A DNA stretch of 64,000 bases, taken from Ectobacillus sp. JY-23 (GTDB lineage: Bacteria > Bacillota > Bacilli > Bacillales > Bacillaceae_G). Location of the stretch: positions 3,452,001 to 3,516,000 of the forward strand of contig NZ_CP095462.1 of NCBI RefSeq assembly GCF_023022965.1, written 5' to 3'. A model generated the notes under the pieces. It ran no database searches. It was given only the letters and a program-made list of their open reading frames with translations, and was not told where the DNA came from. Made by a program: the position numbers and the translations under genes. This document shows, piece by piece, positions 40,490 through 52,300 of the stretch (positions are counted from its first letter, which is position 1; each line of letters opens with the position of its first letter).

Positions 40490-42988
40490 TTATTTACTTT
40501 CCACACGAATCGGTGTGATGTCAAGTAGTACCTTGGTGAAGGAGTAGTCATCACGCTGACCGTCTGTGTTTGTCCAGTAGCCGTTTGTTTCTTTGCCCTT
40601 GCGGAATGTTAACTCAAAGCCTTTACCATTTTCAAAGCTGTAGCTTGTGATTTTGTCAGTGCCGGCATTGTCTACAAGGTCATAGGAGACGAATTGCTTC
40701 AACGTATTGTGCGGTGAGAAGACGCCGCCATTTGGTGCCACTTTTGTATCAGCGTATTCGTAGCCCTTTGTTTCATATTTTTTCGGGTTAATGGCAATTG
40801 CTTTTGTCTCCGGATTTACTGTATCGCCCGGTTTAATGAAAGATAGAGAAATATCTTGGTAGTTGCTCGCTTTTTTTGCTTTTACATTTGCTAAATCTAT
40901 GAGTGTAACGCCGCCGCGACCAACTACTTCAATTGTTTTTGCTTCATTGCGAACAACCATCGCTGTATCTTCGTCTACGCCGTAAGAAAGCTGTGCTTTG
41001 TTACCTTTTTCATAAGCTGTTGCGATAAGTCTGCCTAGTCTTGCTTTGTTGTCAAAATGCTGGTCAATAATGCCGTAGCGGAAGAAGCCAAGACCGCGTT
41101 CTAAGTAAGCAGGACCGCCTTCTTGCTGCGTCATGCCGTCGTATTGATTTGTAAAGCCGTTCATCAGTGCGCCGTAGCTGTCGCCGCCTGCTAGCATGAC
41201 ATCGCTCATGATGGCTGCTCCTGCGCTCGTGCCGCCAAGCACCCCGCCGTTTGCATACATATCCCAAATTGCGTTTAACACTTTGGAGTCGGAGCCGTCG
41301 TCGTTGCGAAGAGATCCAGTAATTAACGTTTGGTCACCACCCACGAACCAGATGCCGCCAAGACCTTTGATCTTATTTGCAAGCTCGTCGCTGTTCATAT
41401 TGCTTTTCCATGCAGATTCATTTTCTGGTGTACCTTTAAAGTCATGATTGGAGATTGGTAAAATTTCAATGTCCTCCGCTTTAAAGCCATATGAAATCAA
41501 ATCTTGTTTAAAGGCATTAGAAGAAGAAAGACGGTTACTTGCAGCTGGGACAATCCCAATTTTTCCTTTCGCAAGGGAGGTAAATGCATCGTACACAGCC
41601 CGGTTTGTACTGCCTAGTGCGCCGCCTGCGATAACGAGATTTCCTTTAATATCTGTGCGGTTTGTTGATTGTACTTTAAAGTCAGATGGCTTGTAGTTTT
41701 TCGTTACAGAAGCATCCGGTTTAAATTCCATAATGGTTGGAATGAGATCTAACGAAACATGTGCAACGGAATAATCATCTTTTTGTCCGTCTGTGTAGCC
41801 CCAATAGCCGTTTGTTTTCTCCGTTTTGCGGAATACGGCTTCATAGCCGATGCCTTTGCTGTCATATAAATAGCTGCTTACAGATTGGGCTGAAGAATTG
41901 TCAACAAGTGAGTAGGACAGATAATTTTTCAGCTTGCCGTAAGGTGTAAAGACACCTGTAGCCGGACGAGGTGCGAAGGAATAGTATTCATAGCCTTTTG
42001 TTTCGTCCTTGTTTGGAAACTCGAATGTTTTTGTATCGTAGTGCACTTTATCACCAGGTGCTAGATAGCTAACATCGATATCCGCAATACCGTTGCGAGG
42101 CAGTTTACCTTTTGTGAACTTTTTCGTTTTCATTTTGCTAACATCTACAACAGCCAAACCGCTGCGTCCGACAACTTCGATTGTGTTTGTTTTATTATCA
42201 ACGACCATTGCTGTGTCTTCATCAACGCCGTATGCAAAGTTTGCCGCCTTGTTTGTTTCGTATTCATGTGCTGTCATGGCAAGGCGCAGCAGGCGAGAAC
42301 GCTCGTCCACGTGCTGATCGACAATGCCGTGTTTAAAGAAGCCAAGTCCTTTTTCAATGTATACCGGCGCATATTCCTTATCTGTTGTTGTCTCTTCTGT
42401 AACAAAGCCCGCTCGCAATGCCCCAAGGCTGTCACCGCCTGTAATCATCACATCGCTCATGATGGCCGCTCCGGCACTGGTACCACCAAGCACGGCGCCA
42501 TCTTTGTAAATATCCCAAATCGCGTCAAGTGCTTTAGAATTGCTGCCGTCATCGTTGCGAAGCGAAGAAGTAATGCGAAGCTGATCGCCGCCAACAAACC
42601 AAATCGCCGTATAATTCTTGAGCTTGTCCACAAATGCAGCGTTGTTCACATTTGCTTCCCAAGTGGATTCATCTTCTGGCGTATCGGAAAAATCATGATC
42701 AGAAATTTGTAAAATATCAATCTTGCTTTCACTGATGCCGTAGCTTTGCAAATCTTTTTTAAAGTCTTTAGAAGAGCGAAGCTTACCACTGGCTGCCGGA
42801 ATAATCCCGATTTTACCTTCACCGGCTCGCTTGATAAAAGCTTCATAGATTGCTTTGTTCGTTGCGCCCACGGCACCGCCGGCGATAACGAGACTTCCCT
42901 TAATGTCATTGCTTTCGGCTTTGACAGGCGCCCCAAGCGGCGTTAATAATGCCAAGCAGGCGGCAATGGAAATAATGTTGCGTTTCAT
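40490..42988 (-). CDS. Secreted tandem-duplicated S51/cyanophycinase-like protein
   Basis: 832-residue secreted protein. A signal peptide (MKRNIISIAACLALLTPLGA, cleavage near VKA-E) is followed by two homologous halves of about 400 residues. Each half has GxLVIAGGAxG, PAASxxLxSS, WFVGGDQ, the nucleophile elbow GGTSAGAAIMSDV and DQHxDxxxRLxRL, the pattern of S51 peptidases and cyanophycinases. Each ends with a strand-rich region and NGYWxxTDGQxDDYS. Both nucleophile serines are intact. ATG 42988 is preceded by AAAGGGGGATC; the frame is open to 43027. It is divergent from the giant DUF11 protein. Substrate unknown. Confidence 0.85.
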   Translation of the reverse strand: MKRNIISIAACLALLTPLGAPVKAESNDIKGSLVIAGGAVGATNKAIYEAFIKRAGEGKIGIIPAASGKLRSSKDFKKDLQSYGISESKIDILQISDHDFSDTPEDESTWEANVNNAAFVDKLKNYTAIWFVGGDQLRITSSLRNDDGSNSKALDAIWDIYKDGAVLGGTSAGAAIMSDVMITGGDSLGALRAGFVTEETTTDKEYAPVYIEKGLGFFKHGIVDQHVDERSRLLRLAMTAHEYETNKAANFAYGVDEDTAMVVDNKTNTIEVVGRSGLAVVDVSKMKTKKFTKGKLPRNGIADIDVSYLAPGDKVHYDTKTFEFPNKDETKGYEYYSFAPRPATGVFTPYGKLKNYLSYSLVDNSSAQSVSSYLYDSKGIGYEAVFRKTEKTNGYWGYTDGQKDDYSVAHVSLDLIPTIMEFKPDASVTKNYKPSDFKVQSTNRTDIKGNLVIAGGALGSTNRAVYDAFTSLAKGKIGIVPAASNRLSSSNAFKQDLISYGFKAEDIEILPISNHDFKGTPENESAWKSNMNSDELANKIKGLGGIWFVGGDQTLITGSLRNDDGSDSKVLNAIWDMYANGGVLGGTSAGAAIMSDVMLAGGDSYGALMNGFTNQYDGMTQQEGGPAYLERGLGFFRYGIIDQHFDNKARLGRLIATAYEKGNKAQLSYGVDEDTAMVVRNEAKTIEVVGRGGVTLIDLANVKAKKASNYQDISLSFIKPGDTVNPETKAIAINPKKYETKGYEYADTKVAPNGGVFSPHNTLKQFVSYDLVDNAGTDKITSYSFENGKGFELTFRKGKETNGYWTNTDGQRDDYSFTKVLLDITPIRVESK

Positions 42989-43226
42989 GCATGATCCCCC
43001 TTTAATATGATTACGATATATGCGCACGGACCGTGAACGAAAAGGTGCAACGTCCGTAACAGCTGATTTAGTTGAACCTATTATACAAGAGGAAGAAGTA
43101 ATAGAATAGTATAATTTTTAGAAAATTCTAATTTATATATTGCGATTTTTAAGCTTTGGATAAGCTTATTTTTTATGAAAATACAAGCAAAGACAGGGAC
43201 ACTTGAATATGTTATAGCTATGGGTT

Positions 43227-43328
43227 CATATAAATGCATTTCGTATCACATGTAGCTCTTATTATATGTGAATTAGGTGAATTGCTCTATTAGGTGAATA
43301 TGCATTTATATGGCAGGTTCATATTATA
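43227..43328 (+). promoter_or_regulatory. Repeat-rich control region upstream of the giant gene
   Basis: A perfect 13-bp inverted repeat CATATAAATGCAT (43227-43239) / ATGCATTTATATG (43300-43312) encloses a direct repeat TTAGGTGAAT (43273-43282 and 43290-43299, 17-bp step). CATATTATA at 43320-43328 fits a sigma-K -10 but no AC pair is seen at the right distance. The rest of the 400-bp divergent intergenic region (42989-43387) shows no clear gene. Confidence 0.55.
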
Positions 43329-43387
43329 TGAAAATAATATTAGATATGTACCAAATTTTTGATTATATCAAGTATAGAGGTGAATTT

Positions 43388-46300
43388 ATGGCAATTGTAA
43401 ATCGCTATTCCACCACAACAAATGGTGGACTCGCTATCACCGGCAATACAGTGGGGCTTAGTAAGCTTGCCAACGCGAACCAGGCCGGAGATGTTCATGC
43501 AATCGGTGCTTTTACTACAATCAATACGGCCCAGCAAGTACCGACGTTTCCAGCCGGTACGACGCTCAATTATACAAGCAATAGTTCGTCGGCCATTTTA
43601 ACTCTCCCTGCAGGAAGTACGGTGTTATATGCGGAGCTGGTATGGGGCGGGAATTATTTATCGCGCGATCAAAATATATCAGCTGTTTTAAACAATCCAA
43701 TCACTTTTCGCTCTCCCGCTGGATTTTTCAATATAACCCCTGATTCCACGACCGCAAGTAACCTTGTGACGGGTAGCAGTCCACAAATTGGTTTTTATGT
43801 TCGTTCAGCGAACGTCACAACCATTGTGCAAAACGGCGGGACCGGCACGTATACAGCAGGATCTGTACCGGGACTTGTGGATCCTTTGGAAGCATCAAAT
43901 GGTGTGGTGAATCATTCTGGATGGACACTGCTTGTTGCCTATCAAAATGGAGCGGAACCCGCACGGAATTTAAATATATACGTGGCAGGTAATATTGTTT
44001 CGGGAAGTACAGGCACATCTGATATTGTTGTATCTGGATTTTTGACTCCTACAGCAGGGCCGGTTAGTGGTCGTCTGTTTTTAAGTGCGGGCGAGGGTGA
44101 TGCTGTTATCAACGGTGACCAGGCTTTATTCGGTCCGAATTTAAGCTCGTTAACAGCTCTGTCGGGACCCAATAATCCTGTTAACAACTTTTTTGCATCG
44201 CAAATTAATAACTCAGCAGGAACTCTTGATACAACGGGTACGTTTGGAAGCCGCAACCAAAATGCGCAGAGCGGCACCAATATTTCAGCGGGCAGACAGA
44301 GCTGGGACATTACGGCTGTGGATGTATCACCATATTTGGCGAATTCCCAAACAACGGCCGCCATTCGTCTCCGTACGTCTGGAGATACGTATGCGCTCAA
44401 TACGGTTGGTATTCAAATCAATATTAACGCTCCTAATATATTTCCAACGAAAAGCGTCAATAAATCTGTCGCAAAAATCGGAGATGTTCTGACATACACC
44501 ATTACAGTTCCTAACACAGGTAATTTACCGGCGAACAATGTGATTTTGACGGATGTACTACCGAATGGTCTGGCGTTCGTGCCAGGTAGTGTAACCGTCA
44601 ATGGTACGGCTCAGCCTACAGCCAATCCGGTGTCTGGAATTAACTTAGGAACGATTGCAAACGGCGCAACACGAACGATCGTGTTTCAAGTAACTGTCGT
44701 CAGCTATCCCACGCCAAATCCTATCGCTAATCAGGCAAACGTTAATTATCAATATACACCGATAGCCGGTCAAACCTTAAATGGAACAGGTACGAGCAAT
44801 GCTGCGACAACAACTGTCAACAAGGCAATCATTGAAGCAAGCAAGTCGGTTGATCGGACGTTCGCTACCATCGGAAATAATTTGACGTATACCATTACAC
44901 TTAGAAATACAGGAAACATTACCGCCAATAATATTGTATTGACTGACGCCATTCCATCAGGAACGGTTTTTGTACCGGGCAGCGTGACGGTTAATGGAGC
45001 AGCGCAACCTGCTGCTAATCCTGCGACGGGCATTAATGTGCCGTCGATTGCAGCCGGTGCTGTGGCCACGGTCACGTTTCAAGTAAATATTCCCTCTGTC
45101 CCTGCAATCAACCCGGTCGTAAACGCCGCAAATGCTTCTTTTCAATATACGCCGATTACAGGCGAACCTGCGATTACAGAAAGCACAGCTACAAATAATG
45201 TTTCCACACAGATTAATGATGCTACCGTTACCATTAATAAAACAGTCAACCGTAGTTTTGCCGATATTGGAGATGTGTTAACCTATACGCTTCTTTTCAC
45301 AAACAGTGGAAACGTACCGGCTAATAATGTGATTTTGACTGATGCGACTCCAGCAGGTACAACATTTGTTCCAAACAGTGTATTTGTTGATGGTGTGCAA
45401 CAGTTCGGTGTAAATCCAGCAAATGGGATTAATATTGGTAGTGTATTAAATAATGGCACAAAAACGGTACGATTCCAAGTCACCGTCCAGTCTACTGGCG
45501 TCGCAACAAACAGTGGATCCGCTACGTATCAATATACAGTTGATCCAAATCAACCACCACTGAGTAAAAATGCCACATCTAACACAGTCAGCACACAGGT
45601 GAACAATGCGAATATTACAGTCACGAAAGCAACAGACCGTGCTTTCGCTACCCTAGGGGATGTGATTACGTATACGTTGAACGTGACAAACAGCGGAAAC
45701 ACAGCAGCAAACAATGTCGTACTGCAGGATGGTATTCCAGTAGGAGTCGCGTTCGTGCCAAATAGCGTATTCATAAATGGCTCGCAGGTAGCAGGAGCAG
45801 ATCCAGCGCTTGGCATCGATATTGGGACCGTTCCGTCAAGCACAAATATGACAGTGACGTTTCAGGTGACGGTAACGTCGATTCCACCGCTGAATCCGCT
45901 GATGAACATGGGGAATGCGACATACAACTATACAGTCGATCCGCAACAACCACCTATATCCAAAACGAGCACCTCAAACTCGGTGCAAACAACGATTAAT
46001 GATGCGACCCTAGTCTTAAATAAAAAAGTAGATAAGACGCTTGTTGTGACAGGAAATGAGCTGACATATACAATCACGCTTACCAATCAAGGAAATGTGC
46101 AGGCGTTCAATGTATTTTTTAGCGATGCTGTACCACCGGGAACCGTTCTTGTGCCAAACAGCGTTGTGGTGAATGGTGTGACGCAGCCGGGAGCGAATCC
46201 ATCAGGCATCACAATAGGCAGTATTGCAGCAGGTGGTACGGCACAGGTGTCGTTCACCGTACAGGTCGTAAGCATACCGACACCGAATCCGATTCCGAAC

Positions 46301-49300
46301 GCAGCTTCTGCTTCCTACAATTTCAGCGTTGATCCAAACCAAGCACCTGCCTTTGAAACAGCGTCATCTAATACCGTCCTCACACAGGTTACGGATGCAG
46401 ATGTTGTGGTGGTAAAAACAGCCAATCAAGCTACTATTAATGTAGGTGAAGTGCTGACATATACGGTGACGCTGACGAACAATGGTACGGCAGCGGCTGA
46501 GGCGCCGCAATTTACGGACGTATTGCCGCCCGGGCTTACTTTTGTAGCCGATAGTTTCACAATCAATGGTGTACCACAGCCTGGTGTGGATCCGGCAGGT
46601 CCGGTATTACTGAGCGATATTCCGGTAGGCGGAAGCGTCACGATTACCTTCCAGGCAACAGCGACAAGTATTCCGGCGGTTAACCCAACTGTTAATACTG
46701 CTTCTATCACGTATAATCCCTCTTTGCCTGAAACAGCTAGTAGCAATCCGCTTGCGACGCGAATCAACACAGCGATTGTTACGGCGCAAAAGAGCGCGAG
46801 CGCAGCGATTACCGATGTGGGTCAAACCCTCACGTACGCGATTAAGCTCACAAACAGTGGAAACGTAGCAGCTGATAATATCGTGGTAACAGATATTATT
46901 CCGGCAGGCACATCGTTTGTTCCGAATAGCTTCAATATCGGTGTGGTACCACAGCTTGGCGCTAACCCCGCCACGGGTGTTCCAATCGGAAGCCTCCCAG
47001 CAGGGGGTGTCGTAAATGTTACCTTCCAGGTCGTTGTAAATACGATTCCAGTATCAAACACATTGTCCAATTTCGCGGCAGCCACGTATCAATATACGTT
47101 CGATCCGACAAGACCGCCGGCCAGCGGCAGTGCGACGACAAACACGGTTGTCACCGAGGTACGAAACGCGACGCTTGTGCTGGATAAGTCTGTAGATGCA
47201 GCATATGCGGACGTTGGGCAGGTTGTAACGTATACGACGACGCTTACGAATACGGGAAATATTATAGCTAATGCAGTTACCTTTAGTGACAGCATCCCAG
47301 CTGGTACTGTATTCAACGCTGGTAGTGTACTTGTAAATGGTGTACCACAGGCAGGAAATCCGCAAGCTGGCTTTTCTATTGGTTCTATTGCGCCAGGTGC
47401 AACAACGACAGTCATATTTACGGTTACAGTCACAGCCATTCCGACGCCTAATCCGATTCCAAATACAAGCCGCGCGACGTATCAGTATACACCGGATGCA
47501 ACGACAATTTCGGCGACGGCCGTTTCGGATACGGTCACAACACAGGTCAATCGCGCCATATTGACAGCCGTAAAGCAGGTAAGTAATACGGTAGCCGATG
47601 TAGGCACTGTTTTGACCTATACAACCCAAATTACTAACACAGGAAATGTCGCGGCCACAGGCGTGATATTCACTGATGCAATTCCGGCTGGAACGGCATT
47701 TGTGCCGAACAGTGTAGTAGTAAATGGCACACCGCAGCCCGGTAATCCAGGAGCGGGAATTAATATTGGGACAATTGCGCCGGGCGCGACATACACGGTA
47801 AGCTTCCAGGTTACCGTCATCACATTGCCTGCGTCTCCGATTCAAAATAGCGCGAATGTGGCGTATGCGTATCAAGTGAATCCGCTTGGGCCTTCTGTGC
47901 CAGCATCGACAACGAGCAATACAGTCTCTACCCAAATTAATACCGCAGTGGTAACAGCGACCTTGAGCGTTAATGAGGCAACCGCCTCAATCAATGACAT
48001 TTTGACGTATACAATTGCATTAACGAATAATGGGAATGTCAATGCTACTAATGTTGAGTTCACCAGTGGTAATCCACCAGGAACGGTCTTTGTATCAGGT
48101 AGCGTGATTATCAACGGAGTCGCACAACCAGGTGTTGATATCACGAATTTTGCCACGGTAGCAAGTATTGCACCAGGAACGACTATTTTGGTGACTTATC
48201 AGTCCCAGGTGACAAGCATACCTCCTAGTAATACGGTAGTGGATACAATTATAGGTACGTATCAGTATGTAGTAGGTGCCGGTCAGTCCATTGTGACAAA
48301 ACCGTTCACTTCCAATAGTGTAACGACACAAATTATCGAAGCGATCGTGACCGGACAAAAGGTGGTTAGCTCCACATTTGCAAAGCTCAATGATACACTC
48401 ATATATGAAACAATTCTTACAAATACGGGAAATGTTGTTGCCAACAATCTCGTTTTCACAGACCTAATTCCACAAGGAACGACGTTTGTCGGGGACAGTG
48501 TTTCTATCAATGGTGTACCGCAGTCTGGCTTGAATCCAGCAAGCGGAATTCCATTTGGGCCACTAGCACCGGAGGCAACAGTAGCGGTTTCCTTCCAGGT
48601 GACGGTTACAAGTGTACCTGCGGTCAATCCAATTCCGAACAGCGGAACGTTTACGTACAGCTTTGAGCGCGGCGGTACTATTGCAAGAAGCGGAAGTACG
48701 AACACGGTGTTTACGCAGGTTAATGATGCGACAGTCGTTTCCATTAAAGAAGGAGCTGTTAATAACGGTGTGTTGCGGACTTCTGCAACGAACGCGGCGA
48801 CGATTGGGGATACAATCACGTATACGGTGACGTTGACAAATACAGGTAATGTGCCGGCGAATAATAGTGTTCTCACAGATATCCTGCCACCAGGAACGAC
48901 TTTTGTACCAAACAGCATTACAATTAATGGTGTGCAGCATCTTGGCATCAATCCGGCTAATGGCATTACAATTGGCACCATCGATGCGTTTGCGACAGTG
49001 ACTATTTCCTTCCAAGTGCAGGTTGTATCTGTACCAAGCATCAATCCCATCATCAATGCAGCTTCCACTGTCTATAACATCAGAGTTAATCCAGATCAGC
49101 CGCCGGTCGTGCAAACATCTGTCAGCAACCCTGTTACGACGCAAATCAATCAAGCGATTCTTTCCGCAACTAAGGCTGCAAATCTCACATTTGCACAAAT
49201 TGGCGAGCCCATTCTATATACGATTACTCTTTCCAATACAGGAAATGTTGCGGCAAATAATATTACAGTGACAGATATAATTCCAAGCGGAACAGCATTT

Positions 49301-52300
49301 GTACCAAACAGCGTCCGGGTGGGAGGCGTGACACAGCCAGGGTCAGATCCTGCGGTAGGTATTCCTGTTGGCACCCTTGCCGCTAATGACTCTGTGTCTG
49401 TCACCTTCTTTGTTAATGTGACAACATTGCCGACACCGAATCCCATTCCGAACCAAGCGCAAGTGTCTTATGACTTTGTTGTTGATCCAGCGAGGGCACC
49501 AGTAGCCGCGACAACTTCTTCTAATACGGTATTTGTGACAGTAAACAATGCCAATGTACAGGGTGTGAAGAGTGTTGATAAAGCATTCGCGACAATTGGT
49601 GATACAGTGACATATAGCTTCGTGCTGACAAATACGGGTAACGTGTCTGCAAATAATATTACGCTTACTGATAGTATTCCAGCAGGCTTAGCGTTTGTAC
49701 CAAATAGCGTCACTATCAATGGCACAACACAACCAGCAGCGAGTCCGAGCGTGGGAATTTCCGTGCCGAGCATCCTTGGCGGCGCGACTGCAACGGTAAG
49801 TTTTCAAGCGGTAGTAACAGGTGTTCCCACTCCGTCCACTGCAACAAATACAGCCTCTATTTCCTATAATTATGTTGTTACACCTGGGCAGCCTCCTGTT
49901 GCGGGAAGTTCGCAAACAAATGCGGTTTCCACGGAAATTCGTGAAGCGACCATTACAGCTGTGCAAAGTGCTACACGGGTGGCATCGGTCGGCGATACGA
50001 TTACGTATACAACTGTATTAACCAATATAGGAAACGTGACAGCCATAAATCCGTTTTTCATGAACATTGCACCTTTGGGAACGGCGTTCGTACCGAACAG
50101 TGTGACTATCAATGGCGTTCCGATAACGTTCGATCCCGCGAATGGATTCAATGTAGGAGATATTCCTGTGGGAGGAAGTGTGACGGTTTCGTATCAAGCT
50201 ACCGTTATTTCAATTCCGCCTGGAGGTATTATTCCAAATACGAACTTCACTTCCTACACATTCGTTGTCGATCCAGCCACTGCACCGGTCACAAAAGTGG
50301 TCACAGCGAACGAAGTCACCACGACAGTCGTGGATGCGACTCTTGTTATCAACAAAGCGGTGAATCGTACGCTTGCCAGGGTTAATGATATTCTAGCGTA
50401 CACGTTCACCATCACAAATACGGGTAACGCGAATGCGTCAAATGTTGTATTTACTGATTTGATTCCACAAGGAACAGCGTTTGTGCCGAACAGTTTGATT
50501 ATCAATGGAGCAATCAACAATATAAATCCTGCGGGCGGTGTGAATTTGGGAATGGCTCCTACGGGCGGCAGCATTTCCTTGAGCTTTGAGGTGACAGTGA
50601 CAAACATTCCTGCGGTGAACCCGATTCCAGACAGCGCCACCCTTTCTTATCAGTTCATAAAAACGGCGCAGGATCCGCCAGTATCGCGCACCGCTTCCTC
50701 TAATACAGTGTTCACGACGGTTACGGACGCTATCGTTCTTTCCAATAAAACTGTGAATACTACCCAGGCGGCGATTGGCGATGTATTAACGTATACGATC
50801 ACCTTGACGAATGAAGGAAACACAGTAGCTAATGATGTTACCCTTACAGACACCATTCCAAGCGGTACTGTATTTGTACTTGACAGTGTGACTGTTAATG
50901 GTATTTCGCAGCCGGGCGTAACTCCTGCCAATGTGAACGTAGGAACTCTTGCGGCACTCGGCACGGCAACAGTGTCGTTTCAGGTGACGATTACAGGCAG
51001 TACAGCTGTATCCAACATGTCTGCAACAAATTATACGTTCCAAACGGACCCGCTCAATCCGCCCATTTCACAAACATCTCTCAGCAACATGGTGACGACG
51101 CAAGTAAACTTAGCGCAATTGTCCATCACCAAGTCAAGCTCGGTGGAATTCGCCGATATTGGCACGACGTATTGGTATATGTCCAACATTGTCAATACTG
51201 GAAACACTACTGCCAGCAGCATTAGGTTCACTGATATTGTAGACGATGACTTGATCTTTGTACCGAACACGTTGTTCGTAAATGGAGTGTTATTCCCAGG
51301 TGACCCGAACACTGGTATCGACCTTGGCAGCTTGGCACCAGGTGCTGCGGTGCATGTCCTGTTCAGCGTCCGAGTCATCAACTTCCCGGTTGTGAATCCG
51401 ATTCCGAACGTGAGCAACGCTACATTCAGCTACACGGGAGATCCGGCTAAACCACCTGTACAGGGAAGCACTACTTCTGGCACAGTCCTCGTTCAAATCA
51501 ACCGTGCGAATATCGTTGCGGAAAAATCGGTAACACCTGCGTTTGCCAACATAGGCGATACGTTAACGTACACGATTCCGCTGACCAATACAGGAAATGT
51601 CAACGCATTGAACGTCATTGCCACGGATAACCTGCCAAGCGGCATCACATTCGTGGACGGTACGCTGCAGGTAGATGGTGTGCCGCAAGCCGGAACACCG
51701 GCGAATATTGCTGTGGGCGTCATTGCACCAGGGGCAACTTCAACCATCACCTTCCAAGTGACTGTAACAGCACTGCCATCTGCTAATGACGTTGTGAATA
51801 CAGTCGGTGTGTCCTATACGTATCGGGTAAGTCCGATCGGCGCATCCTCGTTGCGAACCACAACATCTGGGCCGGTGACGGTACAGGTGAACAATGCAAA
51901 TCTTGTAGTTGTAAAAGAAGCAGACTTAGCCTTTGCAGATATTAACAGTACCATCACGTATACGATTACGATTACGAATACAGGAAACACCCCTGCAAAT
52001 CAGGTGATATTCACCGACTTGCTTCCGCCGGATACAGCACTGGTGAACGGCACCCTTACAGTTGATGGTGCACTTGTTTCTGGTAATCCAGGAGCGGGAT
52101 TAGAGCTGGGAACCATTGCGCCAGGACAGAATGTAATCGTCCGATTCGGCATCACACCAACGGGGATTCCGCAACAAAATCCAGTATTGAATACGGCAAA
52201 TGCACAGTATAGATATACGGTAGATCCGACTGCTCCGCAAGTGTCGGCTTTGGCAACGTCAGGACAAACGCAAACAAGAATTAACACAGCCATTTTAGGA

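Noticed and set aside
47054-47935. A 293-codon minus-strand frame in the giant DUF11 gene
   Set aside because: Arg- and Cys-rich composition is typical of the antisense of Thr/Asn-rich coding DNA; it has no start signal.
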